From: Streptomyces sp. NBC_00433
Lineage (GTDB): Bacteria; Actinomycetota; Actinomycetes; Streptomycetales; Streptomycetaceae
Reading direction: 5' to 3'
Assembly (NCBI GenBank): GCA_036015235.1
Contig: CP107926.1
Span: forward strand, 1,302,001-1,366,000
Length of the DNA: 64,000 nucleotides
Shown here: one piece after another, positions 27,009 to 38,558 of the stretch
Numbering within the stretch: the stretch's first letter is position 1
Layout of the letters: the number at the start of each line of letters is the position of its first letter
Translations under genes and position numbers: made by a program
The notes under the pieces: generated by a model
Seen by the model: only the letters and a program-made list of their open reading frames with translations
The model's database searches: none
Told to the model about the DNA's origin: nothing

Positions 27009-27778
27009 CAACGATCCCTACGCCGTTCGACCTGACCGGCAAGCTCGCCGTCGTCACCGGCGCCAGCCGGGGCATCGGCCTCGCCGTCGCGGAGGCACTG
27101 GCAGCCGCCGGAGCCGACATCGTGGCTGTCAGTGCCCATATGGAGGCGTCCGGCAGCGAAGTCGAGAAGCGTGTGACCGCGCTGGGGCGCACCTGCACCG
27201 CCATCCAGGCGGACTTCGCCGACCGCGCCGCCGTCTCGCGCCTCGCCGCCGACCTCGGGGAGCTGGACCGGCCGGTCGACATCCTGGTCAACAACGCCGG
27301 GACCATCGCCCGTGCCCCGGCGGCGGAGCACTCCGACGACGACTGGGACCACGTCCTGACGGTGAACCTCAGCAGCCAGTTCACCCTGACCCGCGAGGTA
27401 GGGCGGCGCATGCTGAGCCGGGGGCAGGGCAAGGTCGTCTTCACCGCCTCCCTGCTCAGCTTCCAGGGCGGCATCAACGTCCCCGGCTACACCGCCGCGA
27501 AGTCCGGCATCGCCGGCCTGACCCGGGCGCTGGCCAACGAATGGGCCGGGCGCGGGGTGAACGTCAACGGCGTGGTGCCCGGGTATGTGGCGACCGACAA
27601 CACGCAGGCCCTGCGGGACGACCCCGCCCGCTATGCCGCCATCCTCGACCGGATTCCCGCCGGACGGTGGGCCACACCGGAGGACATCGGCGGCGCCGCG
27701 GTGTTCCTGGCCTCACCCGCTTCCGACTACATCCACGGCGCCCTCATCCCCGTCGACGGGGGCTGGCTCGGCCGCTGA
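27005..27778 (+). CDS. kduD: KduD-like 2-dehydro-3-deoxy-gluconate 5-dehydrogenase (SDR)
   Basis: 257-residue short-chain dehydrogenase. NAD motif TGASRGIG, NNAG, catalytic Ser (SLLSFQGG) and YxxxK (YTAAK). The run ANEWAGRGVNVNGVVPGYVA, IPAGRWATPEDI and C-terminal VDGGWLGR closely follow KduD, which makes KDG from 2,5-diketo-3-deoxygluconate. With KDG kinase and KDPG aldolase divergently encoded, KDG is a credible hub. An alternative is 2-keto-3-deoxy-L-fuconate 4-dehydrogenase, also an SDR. ATG overlaps the preceding stop. Confidence 0.87.
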   Translation: MTTIPTPFDLTGKLAVVTGASRGIGLAVAEALAAAGADIVAVSAHMEASGSEVEKRVTALGRTCTAIQADFADRAAVSRLAADLGELDRPVDILVNNAGTIARAPAAEHSDDDWDHVLTVNLSSQFTLTREVGRRMLSRGQGKVVFTASLLSFQGGINVPGYTAAKSGIAGLTRALANEWAGRGVNVNGVVPGYVATDNTQALRDDPARYAAILDRIPAGRWATPEDIGGAAVFLASPASDYIHGALIPVDGGWLGR

Positions 27779-27804
27779 CCGGCGCCGAGTCCTCCAGGGG
27801 TGAG

Positions 27805-27837
27805 AGCCGCCCCCGGCCATCGCGGCCGGGGGCGGTT
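27805..27837. terminator. Terminator between kduD and GH54 genes
   Basis: 12-bp perfect stem CCGCCCCCGGCC/GGCCGGGGGCGG plus flanking A-T/G-T pairs, between convergent genes; probably bidirectional. Confidence 0.7.
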
Positions 27838-27852
27838 CACGCTTTCGTCACG

Positions 27853-29909
<2,057 letters not shown>

Positions 29910-29962
29910 TACTCGGGTGCCGTACCCGCCCATGGCTGCCCCCCACCTGCCAGGAGACCCGC

Positions 29963-32900
29963 GTGAACGTCAGACCCGTTCCTCTCATGTCCGGCCCGTG
30001 GCGCCTCATGTCCGGCCCGTGGCGCCGGACCGTCCGTGCCCGCCGCCCCGCGCACGACCCCGACGCCCGAGCAGACGCCATGCGATTACTTCGATCGACT
30101 GCGACGCGCGCGGTCACGGCGGCCCTGTGCACGCTCGGCCTGCTCTGCGCCCCCACCCCGGCGCACGCCGGGGCCCCCGTGGCGGCCGGCCCCTCGGTGC
30201 CGATCTACCTGGACACCGGCTACTCGTTCCAGGAACGGGCCGCGGACCTGGTCTCCCGCATGTCGCTCGACGAGAAGGTCCAGCAGTTGCGCACCAACAG
30301 CGCACCGGCCGTTCCACGCCTGGGCGTGCAGCAGTACACGTACTGGAGCGAGGGCCAGCACGGCATCAACACGCTGTTCGCCGACACCGATCCCGGGCCG
30401 GTGACCGGCGGTGTCCACGCCACCAGCTTCCCCACGAATTTCGCCGCGTCCATGAGCTGGGACAAGGACCTGATCTACCGGGAGACCACCGCCGTCTCGG
30501 ACGAGGCCCGCGGCCTGCTCGACAAGTCGCTGTGGGGCACCGGGCAGAACAACCTCGGGCCGTCGAAGGACGACTACGGCATGCTCACCTACTGGGCGCC
30601 GACGGTGAATCTCGACCGCGACCCGCGATGGGGCCGCACCGACGAGGCGTTCGGCGAGGACCCGTACTTCGCGGGGCAGATGGCCGGCGCGTTCGTCAAC
30701 GGCTATCAGGGCCAGAATCCGGACGGCACAGCGCAGAGCAAGTACCTCAAGGTCGCCGCCACGGCGAAGCACTACGCCCTCAACGACGTGGAGCAGGATC
30801 GCACCGGCATCAGTTCGAACGTCTCGGACGACGACCTGTACGACTACTACACCGCCCAGTTCAAGAGCCTCATCGAGAAGGCGCACGTCGCCGGGCTGAT
30901 GACCTCCTACAACGCGATCAACGGCACGCCGTCGGTCGCCGACACCTACACCACCAACCAGATCGCACAGCGCACCTTCGGCTTCGGCGGGTACATCACC
31001 TCCGACTGCGGCGCGGTGGGCACCACCTACCAGAGCTTCCCCGCCGGCCACGACTGGGCTCCGCCGGGCTGGACCACCGACCGCAAGGGCGGAAGTGCCA
31101 CCTGGACCGACACCGCCACCGGGCAGCAGGTCTCCGGTGCCGCCGGCGGCCAGGCCTATGCGCTGCGGGCCGGGACCGACGTCAACTGCACCGGCGCGGA
31201 GGCGACGTCGCTCAACCTCGAACAGGCGATCAGGGCAGGGATCCTGAGCGAGGGAGTCATCGACAACGCACTGCTGCACCTGTTCACGGTCCGGATGCGG
31301 ACCGGAGAGTTCGACCCGGTGGACAAGCAGCCGTACACGAGGATCACCAAGGCCGCGATCGAGTCGCCGGCGCACCAGGACCTGGCACGGACCGTCGCTG
31401 ACAACGCCCTCGTCCTGCTGCAGAACAACAAGGCCGGCGGCGCGCACAAGCCCCTGCTGCCGGAAGACCCGGCCGCGCTGGGCAAGGTCGTGATCGTCGG
31501 CGACCAGGCGGGCAAGGTCACCCTCGGCGGCTACTCGGGCGACCCCACCAAGAAGGTGGACGCGGTACAGGGCATCACGGCCCAGGTCACGGCCGCCGAC
31601 CCGGACGCGCAGGTCGTCTACGACGCCGCCGGCACCTCCACCACCGCGACCGGCGACGCCGTGCTCAGCGACCGGACCCGGGCCGACATCCGGAGCGCCG
31701 GCCTCGTCGTCATCGCGGTCGGCACCGACGAGGCCACCGCCGGCGAGGGCAAGGACCGGAGCGGCCTGGCCCTGCCCGGCAACTACGGCAGCCTCATCGA
31801 CCAGGTCGCGGCCCTCGGGAACCCCAGGACCGTCCTGGACATCCAGTCCGACGGGCCGGTGGCCATCGAGGCCTACCGCGCCGAGGTCGCCGCCATCGTC
31901 TTCGCGGGCTACAACGGCGAGAGCCAGGGCGACGCCCTGGCCGACGTCCTGTTCGGCAGGCAGAATCCCGGCGGGCACCTCAACTTCACCTGGTACAGGG
32001 ACGACTCCCAACTGCCGGACATCTCCGACTACGACCTCTCCCCGAGCGGCACCGGCGGTCTGGGCCGCACCTACCAGTACTTCACCGGAACCCCGACCTA
32101 TCCGTTCGGCTACGGCCTGAGCTACAGCGCCTTCGCCTACTCCCACATCCGGGCCGACCGCCACTCGGTCGGCGCCGACGGTACGGTCGGGATCAGTTTC
32201 GACGTCACCAACACCGGCTCCGTGCCCGGGACCACGGTGGCGCAGCTCTACGCGGCCGGCGACTTCACTGTCAAGGGCAGGGAACTGCCGGACAAGCGCC
32301 TGGCCGGCTTCCAGAAGACCAGGGTCCTGCGGCCCGGCGCCACGCAGCACATCACCCTGCGCGTCCGCATTCCCGACCTCGCCTTCCACGACGGCCGGTC
32401 GGCCAAGCAGGTCGTCTACGACGGCCGCTACCGCTTCGAGGTCGGACCCGACTCGGCGACCCCCGCCGGGTCGGCCCAGGTGACCGTCCACGGCAGCCTC
32501 ACCCCGCACGTCCAGTACGTGACGGTGCAGCCCGAGTCCGTGGTCTACGACGCCGGCGACACCATCGACCTCACCGGCCGCAACCGGTGGATCAAGGACG
32601 ACACCGACCCCGCCGCCCAGCCCGGCCGCGACATGAGCGTCACGGCCGACCACGTCGTGCAGGCGGTCAACGACGACGGATCGTTCCTGGACCTGTCCGA
32701 GAACGCGGTCCGGTACACCAGCAGCGACCCTTCCGTCGCCACCGTGAGCCGCCGAGGCGTGGTCACCACGGTCGGCAACGGTGTGGCGACCATCAGCGCG
32801 ACCGTACGCGGGGTGACCGGCTCCGCGGTGATCCGCGTCCACCACACCCTGGCCGTCTCCTCGGCGCGCATCGTCACCCCGGGAACCCCCGTCACCGCGA

Positions 32901-33721
32901 CCACCACCTACACCAACACCGGCCCCACCGCGCTGCCCAACGCCTCGGTCACCCTGGCCGCACCCGACGGCTGGACCGCCGCACCCACGTCCCCGGCCAC
33001 CTTCGCCAAGGTCCCGGCCGGTGCGTCGGTCACCACCACCTGGACCGTCACTCCCCCGGCGGACACCGAGCCGGGCAGCTACGCCCTGGCCGCCTCCGCC
33101 ACCTACCAGGGGGCCAAGGCCAGCGACGACGCCGCCGGGCAGTTGCTGGTCCCCTATTCCTCGGTCGACGACGTCATCACCAACGTCGGCATCAGTGACG
33201 ACGCCGACCCCGGCGGCGGCAACATCGACGGCGGCGGGCAGAGCCTGTCACAGCAAGCCCTCGCCGCCCAGGGGATCACCTCCGGCGGCACTGTCAGCCA
33301 CGACGGCCTGACCTTCGTCTGGCCCGCCACCGGCACGGGCAGGCCCGACAACATCGTGGCCGGCGGGCAGACCGTCCCGTTCACCGGAGGGGGCAGCACG
33401 ATCGGCTTCCTCGGCACCGCCGACTACGGCAACGCCTCGGGCACCGGAATGATCACGTACACCGACGGGACCACCCAGAACTTCACCCTGTCCTTCCCCG
33501 ACTGGTGGGCCAACAGCCCCTCCACAGGCAACGACGTCCTCGCCACGACCGACTACTTCAACAACGGCGGCGGCAAGGTCCAGCAGAAGGTGAGCGTATA
33601 CAGCGCCACCGCTCCGCTGCAGGCAGGCAAGACCATCGCCTACCTGACCCTGCCGAACATCGGCCCGAACGCCGCCGCCAACCAGGTGGCGCTGCACATC
33701 TTCGCCATCGCCGTCGGCTGA
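29963..33721 (+). CDS. Secreted multidomain GH3 beta-xylosidase/beta-glucosidase
   Basis: 1252 residues. GH3 N-domain with HGINTLF and DPRWGRTDEAFGEDPY motifs, KHY and nucleophile Asp348 (YITSDCGAV); GH3 C-domain; fibronectin-like domain (SFDVTNTGSVPGTTVAQLYA, KRLAGFQKTRVL); a Big-2-like domain (SSDPSVATVSRRGVVTTVG); a NEW3-like domain; and a beta-rich C-terminus ending in a carbohydrate-binding-like sandwich. GTG 29963 has AGGAGA at ideal distance, but the signal peptide really begins at Met40 (ATG 30080, weak ribosome site), so 39 extra residues are in doubt. Likely releases xylose or glucose from oligosaccharides outside the cell. Confidence 0.9.
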   Translation: MNVRPVPLMSGPWRLMSGPWRRTVRARRPAHDPDARADAMRLLRSTATRAVTAALCTLGLLCAPTPAHAGAPVAAGPSVPIYLDTGYSFQERAADLVSRMSLDEKVQQLRTNSAPAVPRLGVQQYTYWSEGQHGINTLFADTDPGPVTGGVHATSFPTNFAASMSWDKDLIYRETTAVSDEARGLLDKSLWGTGQNNLGPSKDDYGMLTYWAPTVNLDRDPRWGRTDEAFGEDPYFAGQMAGAFVNGYQGQNPDGTAQSKYLKVAATAKHYALNDVEQDRTGISSNVSDDDLYDYYTAQFKSLIEKAHVAGLMTSYNAINGTPSVADTYTTNQIAQRTFGFGGYITSDCGAVGTTYQSFPAGHDWAPPGWTTDRKGGSATWTDTATGQQVSGAAGGQAYALRAGTDVNCTGAEATSLNLEQAIRAGILSEGVIDNALLHLFTVRMRTGEFDPVDKQPYTRITKAAIESPAHQDLARTVADNALVLLQNNKAGGAHKPLLPEDPAALGKVVIVGDQAGKVTLGGYSGDPTKKVDAVQGITAQVTAADPDAQVVYDAAGTSTTATGDAVLSDRTRADIRSAGLVVIAVGTDEATAGEGKDRSGLALPGNYGSLIDQVAALGNPRTVLDIQSDGPVAIEAYRAEVAAIVFAGYNGESQGDALADVLFGRQNPGGHLNFTWYRDDSQLPDISDYDLSPSGTGGLGRTYQYFTGTPTYPFGYGLSYSAFAYSHIRADRHSVGADGTVGISFDVTNTGSVPGTTVAQLYAAGDFTVKGRELPDKRLAGFQKTRVLRPGATQHITLRVRIPDLAFHDGRSAKQVVYDGRYRFEVGPDSATPAGSAQVTVHGSLTPHVQYVTVQPESVVYDAGDTIDLTGRNRWIKDDTDPAAQPGRDMSVTADHVVQAVNDDGSFLDLSENAVRYTSSDPSVATVSRRGVVTTVGNGVATISATVRGVTGSAVIRVHHTLAVSSARIVTPGTPVTATTTYTNTGPTALPNASVTLAAPDGWTAAPTSPATFAKVPAGASVTTTWTVTPPADTEPGSYALAASATYQGAKASDDAAGQLLVPYSSVDDVITNVGISDDADPGGGNIDGGGQSLSQQALAAQGITSGGTVSHDGLTFVWPATGTGRPDNIVAGGQTVPFTGGGSTIGFLGTADYGNASGTGMITYTDGTTQNFTLSFPDWWANSPSTGNDVLATTDYFNNGGGKVQQKVSVYSATAPLQAGKTIAYLTLPNIGPNAAANQVALHIFAIAVG
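29984..30025 (+). repeat. Exact 21-bp tandem duplication in the GH3 N-terminus
   Basis: Two perfect head-to-tail copies (29984-30004 and 30005-30025) encode MSGPWRL/MSGPWRR ahead of the signal peptide. Recent in-frame duplication. Confidence 0.85.
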
Positions 33722-33757
33722 CGACCGCCGTACCGCGGCGGCAGTTCGCGGCATACG

Positions 33758-33789
33758 AGTGCGGCCCGGGTTCCCACCCGGGCCGCACT
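33758..33789. terminator. Terminator between GH3 and importer genes
   Basis: 14-bp perfect stem AGTGCGGCCCGGGT/ACCCGGGCCGCACT with loop TCCC between convergent genes. Confidence 0.75.
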
Positions 33790-33838
33790 GCTTCCCAGTC
33801 CGACCACCCCGTCGGCGGTCGAGGGGGAGAGCCGGGAT

Positions 33839-34846
33839 TCACGTCCGGCTTCGTGCCGTCATGGTGCGCTGGATCAGGATGAAGGCGAAGAGCAGCACCC
33901 CGGTGGCGATCTTCGTCCACCAGGAGCTGAGGGTGCCCTCGAACTGGATGAGCGTCTTGATCAGGCCCAGCACCAGCACGCCGAACAGCGTCCCGACGAC
34001 GTAGCCCGATCCGCCGGTGAGAAGCGTGCCGCCGACCACGACCGCGGCGATCGCGTCGAGTTCCAGGCCTACCGCGTGCAGAGGGTCACCCGACTGGATG
34101 TACAGGGTGAACAGCAGCCCCGACAGTGCGGAGCAGAAGCCGCTGACGGTGTAGACGGCGATCTTCGTACCTGCCACCGGCAGGCCCATCAGCAGCGCCG
34201 ACTGCTCGTTCCCGCCGATGGCGTACACGCGCCTGCCGAACCGCGTGTAGTGCAGCACGTAGAAGGCGAGGGCCAGAACCGCCAGCGAGATGACGGCGGC
34301 AATCGAGAGGAACGATCCGCCGGGCAGCGGAACATGCGTCTGGGCGAGCCTGTCCACCGTGGGGTCGGTGATGGATATCGACTCCTTGCTGATGACCAGG
34401 CACAGCCCGCGGAAGAAGAACAGCCCCGCCAGAGTCACGATGAAGGGCTGGATCTCGAAATGGTGGATCACATAGCCCATCAGGTAGCCGCCGAAGGCAC
34501 CGACCCCCAGCGCGATGGGCGCCACGAGGAGGAGAGGCAGGCCCTGCTTCTCCACCAGCCAGGCGGTCAGCATCGTCGTGAACCCGATGACCGAGCCCAC
34601 CGAGAGGTCGATTCCACCGGTGAGGATGACGAAGGTCGCACCGACGGCGGCCACGAGCAGGTAGCCGTTGTCGATGAAGAGGTTCATGAAGACCTGGGCG
34701 TCCAGGAATCCGTAGGACTGGTAGCGGACGGCGCCGAAGCCGAACATGACCACGAACAGCCCGGCCGTCACCAGGACGGGCAGCCGCCGGTCGTGCAGCA
34801 GCCGGAGTCTGTCCCCGCGCGCCCGGAAACCGTCGATCACGCTCAC
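33839..34846 (-). CDS. CUT2 sugar ABC permease (YjfF-like)
   Basis: 335 residues, about 8-10 membrane segments, VGATFVILTGGIDLSVGSVIG and FGRRVYAIGGNEQSALLMGL motifs of the RbsC family. GTG start overlaps the previous stop (GTGA). Fourth gene of a receptor-ATPase-permease-permease operon resembling E. coli YtfQRT-YjfF, the galactofuranose importer. Confidence 0.92.
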   Translation of the reverse strand: MSVIDGFRARGDRLRLLHDRRLPVLVTAGLFVVMFGFGAVRYQSYGFLDAQVFMNLFIDNGYLLVAAVGATFVILTGGIDLSVGSVIGFTTMLTAWLVEKQGLPLLLVAPIALGVGAFGGYLMGYVIHHFEIQPFIVTLAGLFFFRGLCLVISKESISITDPTVDRLAQTHVPLPGGSFLSIAAVISLAVLALAFYVLHYTRFGRRVYAIGGNEQSALLMGLPVAGTKIAVYTVSGFCSALSGLLFTLYIQSGDPLHAVGLELDAIAAVVVGGTLLTGGSGYVVGTLFGVLVLGLIKTLIQFEGTLSSWWTKIATGVLLFAFILIQRTMTARSRT

Positions 34847-35928
34847 GGCGACACCTCCATCTGCGGCGCCGCGTCGGCGGCCGCGCCCTGGCTTTTCTGA
34901 ACAGGGCCGCGACGCCTGGCGCGAGCGCCGAACACCTTGGCCCGGAAGGCGGAGGACTGCATCAGGCAGACGACGATGACGACGACCGCCTTGAACACCA
35001 GGTTGGTCTGGGTCGGCACACCGATGGTGTAGATCGTGGTGGTCAGGGTCTGGATGATGAGCGCTCCGATGATCGTGCCACCGAGGTGGAACCTGCCCCC
35101 GGTGAGGGAGGTCCCGCCGATCACGACGGCCAGGATCGCGTCGAGCTCGATCCACAGCCCCGCGGTGTTCCCGTCCGCCGCCGACACGTTGGAGCTGATC
35201 ATCAGGCCGGCGATGCCGGCGCAGAGCCCGCAGAACACGTACGCCATGATCTTGATGCGTCGCGACCTGATGCCCACCAGGCGGCTGGCCTCCGCATTGC
35301 CGCCGACAGCCTCGACCAGCAGCCCCAGGGCGGTACGGCGGGTGAGCGCCACGCTCAGCACGACCACCAGGGCCACCACGAAGAGCGAGAACGGCAGTCC
35401 CAGCCAGTAGCCCCCGCCGATGAGCGAGTACGCGTCGCTGTTGACGGTGATGATCTGGCCGCTGGTGATCAGCTGGGCGATCCCGCGGCCCGCGACCATC
35501 AGGATCAGCGTGGCGATGATCGGCTGGATGCCGAGCCGGGCGACCAGCAGGCCGTTCCACGCGCCGCACACCAGTGATACGGCAAGTGCCAGCGCGAAGG
35601 CCAGCAGCACTCCGGCCACGCTGTCCTGGTCCGCCTGCTTGCTGACGACGAGGCAGGCCAGCGCACCGGAGATCGCCACCACCGCCCCGACCGAGAGGTC
35701 GATGCCTCCGGTGGCGATCACCAGGGTCATACCGATCGCCACCAGGATGAGCGGCGACCCGAACAGCACGATGGAGACCAGGCTGCCGTACAGGTGACCG
35801 TTCTTCAGATGGATCTCGAAGAACCCCGGGGTGAAGGGGACGTTGATCACGAGCAGCGCGACCAGGGCAGCCACCGGCCAGAACAGCCGGTGCTGTGTCG
35901 CCGCGCGCCACAGGGATGTGAGGCTCAC
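34843..35928 (-). CDS. CUT2 sugar ABC permease (YtfT-like)
   Basis: 361 residues with IGMTLVIATGGIDLSVGAVV and LLVEAVGGNAEASRLVGI motifs; a longer hydrophilic C-terminus than its partner. GTG start overlaps the ATPase stop by 4 bp. Two different permeases in one operon imply a heterodimeric channel. Confidence 0.92.
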   Translation of the reverse strand: MSLTSLWRAATQHRLFWPVAALVALLVINVPFTPGFFEIHLKNGHLYGSLVSIVLFGSPLILVAIGMTLVIATGGIDLSVGAVVAISGALACLVVSKQADQDSVAGVLLAFALALAVSLVCGAWNGLLVARLGIQPIIATLILMVAGRGIAQLITSGQIITVNSDAYSLIGGGYWLGLPFSLFVVALVVVLSVALTRRTALGLLVEAVGGNAEASRLVGIRSRRIKIMAYVFCGLCAGIAGLMISSNVSAADGNTAGLWIELDAILAVVIGGTSLTGGRFHLGGTIIGALIIQTLTTTIYTIGVPTQTNLVFKAVVVIVVCLMQSSAFRAKVFGARARRRGPVQKSQGAAADAAPQMEVSP

Positions 35929-37478
35929 TGATGCTCTCCGCTCGCAATGATCTCCAGGACCCGCCCGGCAGTGATGTCGGGCCCGTTGGCCATCCGCGCC
36001 ACGAGCCGGCGGTCGCGGAGCACGCCCACGGTGTGGCTGAGCCGGAGCACCTCCTCCAGCTCGGCCGATATGTAGACCACGGCCATACCCTCCTCGGACA
36101 GCGACACGACAAGCTTCTGGATCTCCGCCTTGGCCCCCACGTCGATGCCCCGGGTGGGCTCGTCGAGGATGAGCAGCTTCGGCTGGGTGAGCAGCCATCG
36201 GGCGAGGAGGACCTTCTGCTGGTTGCCGCCGCTGAGCGAACCGGTCTTCGCCTCCGGGTCGGCCGGACGGATGTCCAGTGCCGCGATGTACTTGGCGACC
36301 AGCTCGTCCCGCTGCGACGCGGGTACGGGGCGGATCCAGCCGCGTGCGGCCTGAAGGGCGAGGATGATGTTCTCCCGCACCGTCAGGTCCGGAACCAGGC
36401 CCTCGGTCCTGCGGTTCTCCGAGAGGAACGCGACTCCCCTGCCGATCGCGTCGTTCGGCTCCCGCAGCGCGGCCTGTTCCCCGCCGATGTACACCTTGCC
36501 GCCGTCGGAGGTGTCGGCGCCGAACAGCAGGCGGGCCAGTTCCGTACGGCCCGAGCCGAGGAGCCCGCAGAGCCCGAGGACCTCCCCGGCGCGGACCTCC
36601 AGGTCGAACGGGGAGACGCTGCCGAGCCGGGAGAGGCCCTCCGCCCTGAGGAACGGCTCGCTGGTGTCCGGCTCCCCGTGGTGCTCGCTGAGTTCCTCCA
36701 GCTCGTCCAGGTCCTTGCCGATCATCAGCTTGACCAGGTTCACCTGGTCGAGGTCGGCGACCATGTGCTCGCCGACCAGGGCCCCGTTGCGCAGCACGGT
36801 CATCCGGTCGCAGACCTCGTAGATCTGGTCCAGGAAGTGGGAGACGAACAGGATCGCCACCCCGTCCTCCCTCAGCCGCCGCATCAGGACGAACAGCTCC
36901 TCGACCTCGTCGCGGTCGAGGCTGGAGGTCGGCTCGTCCAGGATCAGCACCCGTGTGCCGACCGCGGCGCCGCCCGCGTCCGCGTCCGCGGGGTCCCCGG
37001 AGCCGACGGCGCGGATGATGGCCACCAGCTGCTGTACGGCCAGCGGGTACGAACCGAGCGGCGCGGAGACATCGACATCGAGGCCGAACCGGGCCACCAG
37101 CTGCGAGGCCTGCCTGCGCAGTTCCTTCCACCGGATCCGGCCCGCCCCGACCGGTTCGCGGCCGATCAGGATGTTCTCGGCCACCGAGAGGTTCGGGCAG
37201 AGGTTGACCTCCTGGTAGACCGTGCTGATACCGGCCTGCCGGGCTTGCAGCGGACTGGTGATGCGGACCGGCCGCCCCTCCAGGACGACCGTTCCGCCGT
37301 CGAGCGCGTGGACTCCCGTCAGGACCTTGATGAGAGTGGACTTCCCGGCCCCGTTCTCGCCGAGAAGGGCGTGGATCTCGCCAGGGAACAGTCGGAAGTC
37401 GACGTCCGACAGAGCCCGTGTGCCGGAGAACTCTTTGACGATGCCCGTCATTTCCAGGACGGGCCGAGGCTCTGCCAT
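35925..37478 (-). CDS. CUT2 sugar ABC ATPase, two NBDs (YtfR-like)
   Basis: 517 residues. NBD1: Walker A GENGAGKS, Walker B VLILDEPTSSLD. NBD2: LLGSGRTELARLLFGA in place of Walker A, signature LSGGNQQK, intact Walker B LLILDEPTRGID. Unlike the other double ATPase in this window, both Walker B motifs are kept. An Ala/Asp-rich insert (GSGDPADADAGGAAVGTR) sits before the first Walker B. ATG 37478 has AGGAG 7 nt upstream. Confidence 0.93.
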   Translation of the reverse strand: MAEPRPVLEMTGIVKEFSGTRALSDVDFRLFPGEIHALLGENGAGKSTLIKVLTGVHALDGGTVVLEGRPVRITSPLQARQAGISTVYQEVNLCPNLSVAENILIGREPVGAGRIRWKELRRQASQLVARFGLDVDVSAPLGSYPLAVQQLVAIIRAVGSGDPADADAGGAAVGTRVLILDEPTSSLDRDEVEELFVLMRRLREDGVAILFVSHFLDQIYEVCDRMTVLRNGALVGEHMVADLDQVNLVKLMIGKDLDELEELSEHHGEPDTSEPFLRAEGLSRLGSVSPFDLEVRAGEVLGLCGLLGSGRTELARLLFGADTSDGGKVYIGGEQAALREPNDAIGRGVAFLSENRRTEGLVPDLTVRENIILALQAARGWIRPVPASQRDELVAKYIAALDIRPADPEAKTGSLSGGNQQKVLLARWLLTQPKLLILDEPTRGIDVGAKAEIQKLVVSLSEEGMAVVYISAELEEVLRLSHTVGVLRDRRLVARMANGPDITAGRVLEIIASGEHQ

Positions 37479-37553
37479 GGCAGCGCTCCTAGGTGGAATG
37501 GTCGCGACGTGGACGGGGGTCCCCCACACCCCGGGGGCCCTCGTGGACGGGTG

Positions 37554-38558
37554 TCAGTACTTGCGGCTGGGCAGCGCCGCCGCGGCCTGATCCGCCGTGT
37601 AGTCGCTCTCCTTGGTCTTGATCCAGCGAGGAAGCGTCGATCCCTTGCCCGCGTGCACCGTCTTGGTCGCGTCCATCAGCTGCGGGCCGAGCAGGGGGTT
37701 GCACTCGACGATCGCGTTGATCTGTCCCTTGGACATCGCCACGAACCCGTCGTGCACGCCGTCGACGGACACGATCTTGATGTCCGTTCCGGGGGTCTTG
37801 CCGGCCGCCTGGATGGACTGGATGGCGCCGATGGCCATGTCGTCGTTGTGGGAGAACAGCACATCGATGTCCGAGTGCGCCTGCAGGAAGGCCGCCATCA
37901 CCTGCTTGCCGCCGGCCCTGGTGAAGTCGCCGGTCTGGCTGGCGATGATCGTCCATTCCGGGTGGCTCGCGTGCATGATCTTGGCGAAGCCCTTGGCCCG
38001 CTCGATCGCGGGGGCCGCGCCCGTGGTGCCTTCCAGCTGCGCGATCTTGACCGGCCCCTTGTGGCCGGCGAGGACCTTCTCCAGCATGTGTGCCGCGCGC
38101 TCGCCCTCGATCTCGAAGTCCGAGCCCACCAGGGTGACGTAGAGCGAGGGGTCGGAGGTCTCGACCGAGCGGTCGGTGAGGATCACCGGGATGCCGGCGG
38201 CCTTCGCCTCCTTCAGCACGGTGTCCCAGCCGGTGACGACGACCGGGGAGAACGAGATGACGTCCACCTTCTGGGCGATGTAGCTGCGGATCGCCGAGAT
38301 CTGGTTCTCCTGCTTCTGCTGGGCGTCGGAGAACTTGAGGTTGATGCCGGCGGCCTTCGCCGCCTCCTTGACCGACTGGGTGTTGGCCGCGCGCCAGCCG
38401 CTCTCCGACCCCACCTGGGAGAAGCCCAGGGTGATCTGCTTGCTCCCGGTGCTGTCCGAGCCGGCGGACTTGGCGGGGTTCTTCTTCGCGCACGCCGCGA
38501 GGACGCCGGCGGCCGATACGGCCGCGCCCGCGGTGAGGAAGCTGCGTCTGTCGATCAT
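37554..38558 (-). CDS. CUT2 sugar-binding lipoprotein (YtfQ-like), Tat-type signal
   Basis: 334-residue receptor. The N-terminus MIDRRSFLTAGAA carries a twin-arginine motif and ends in a lipobox LAAC, so it is probably exported folded by Tat and lipidated. The mature part follows YtfQ: LGFSQVGSESGWRAANTQSV, AQKVDVISFSPVV, ILTDRSVE. YtfQ-type receptors bind furanose sugars; with GH54, GH62 and GH51 arabinofuranosidases nearby, L-arabinofuranose is the best guess. ATG 38558 with GAAGGAG upstream. Confidence 0.92.
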   Translation of the reverse strand: MIDRRSFLTAGAAVSAAGVLAACAKKNPAKSAGSDSTGSKQITLGFSQVGSESGWRAANTQSVKEAAKAAGINLKFSDAQQKQENQISAIRSYIAQKVDVISFSPVVVTGWDTVLKEAKAAGIPVILTDRSVETSDPSLYVTLVGSDFEIEGERAAHMLEKVLAGHKGPVKIAQLEGTTGAAPAIERAKGFAKIMHASHPEWTIIASQTGDFTRAGGKQVMAAFLQAHSDIDVLFSHNDDMAIGAIQSIQAAGKTPGTDIKIVSVDGVHDGFVAMSKGQINAIVECNPLLGPQLMDATKTVHAGKGSTLPRWIKTKESDYTADQAAAALPSRKY

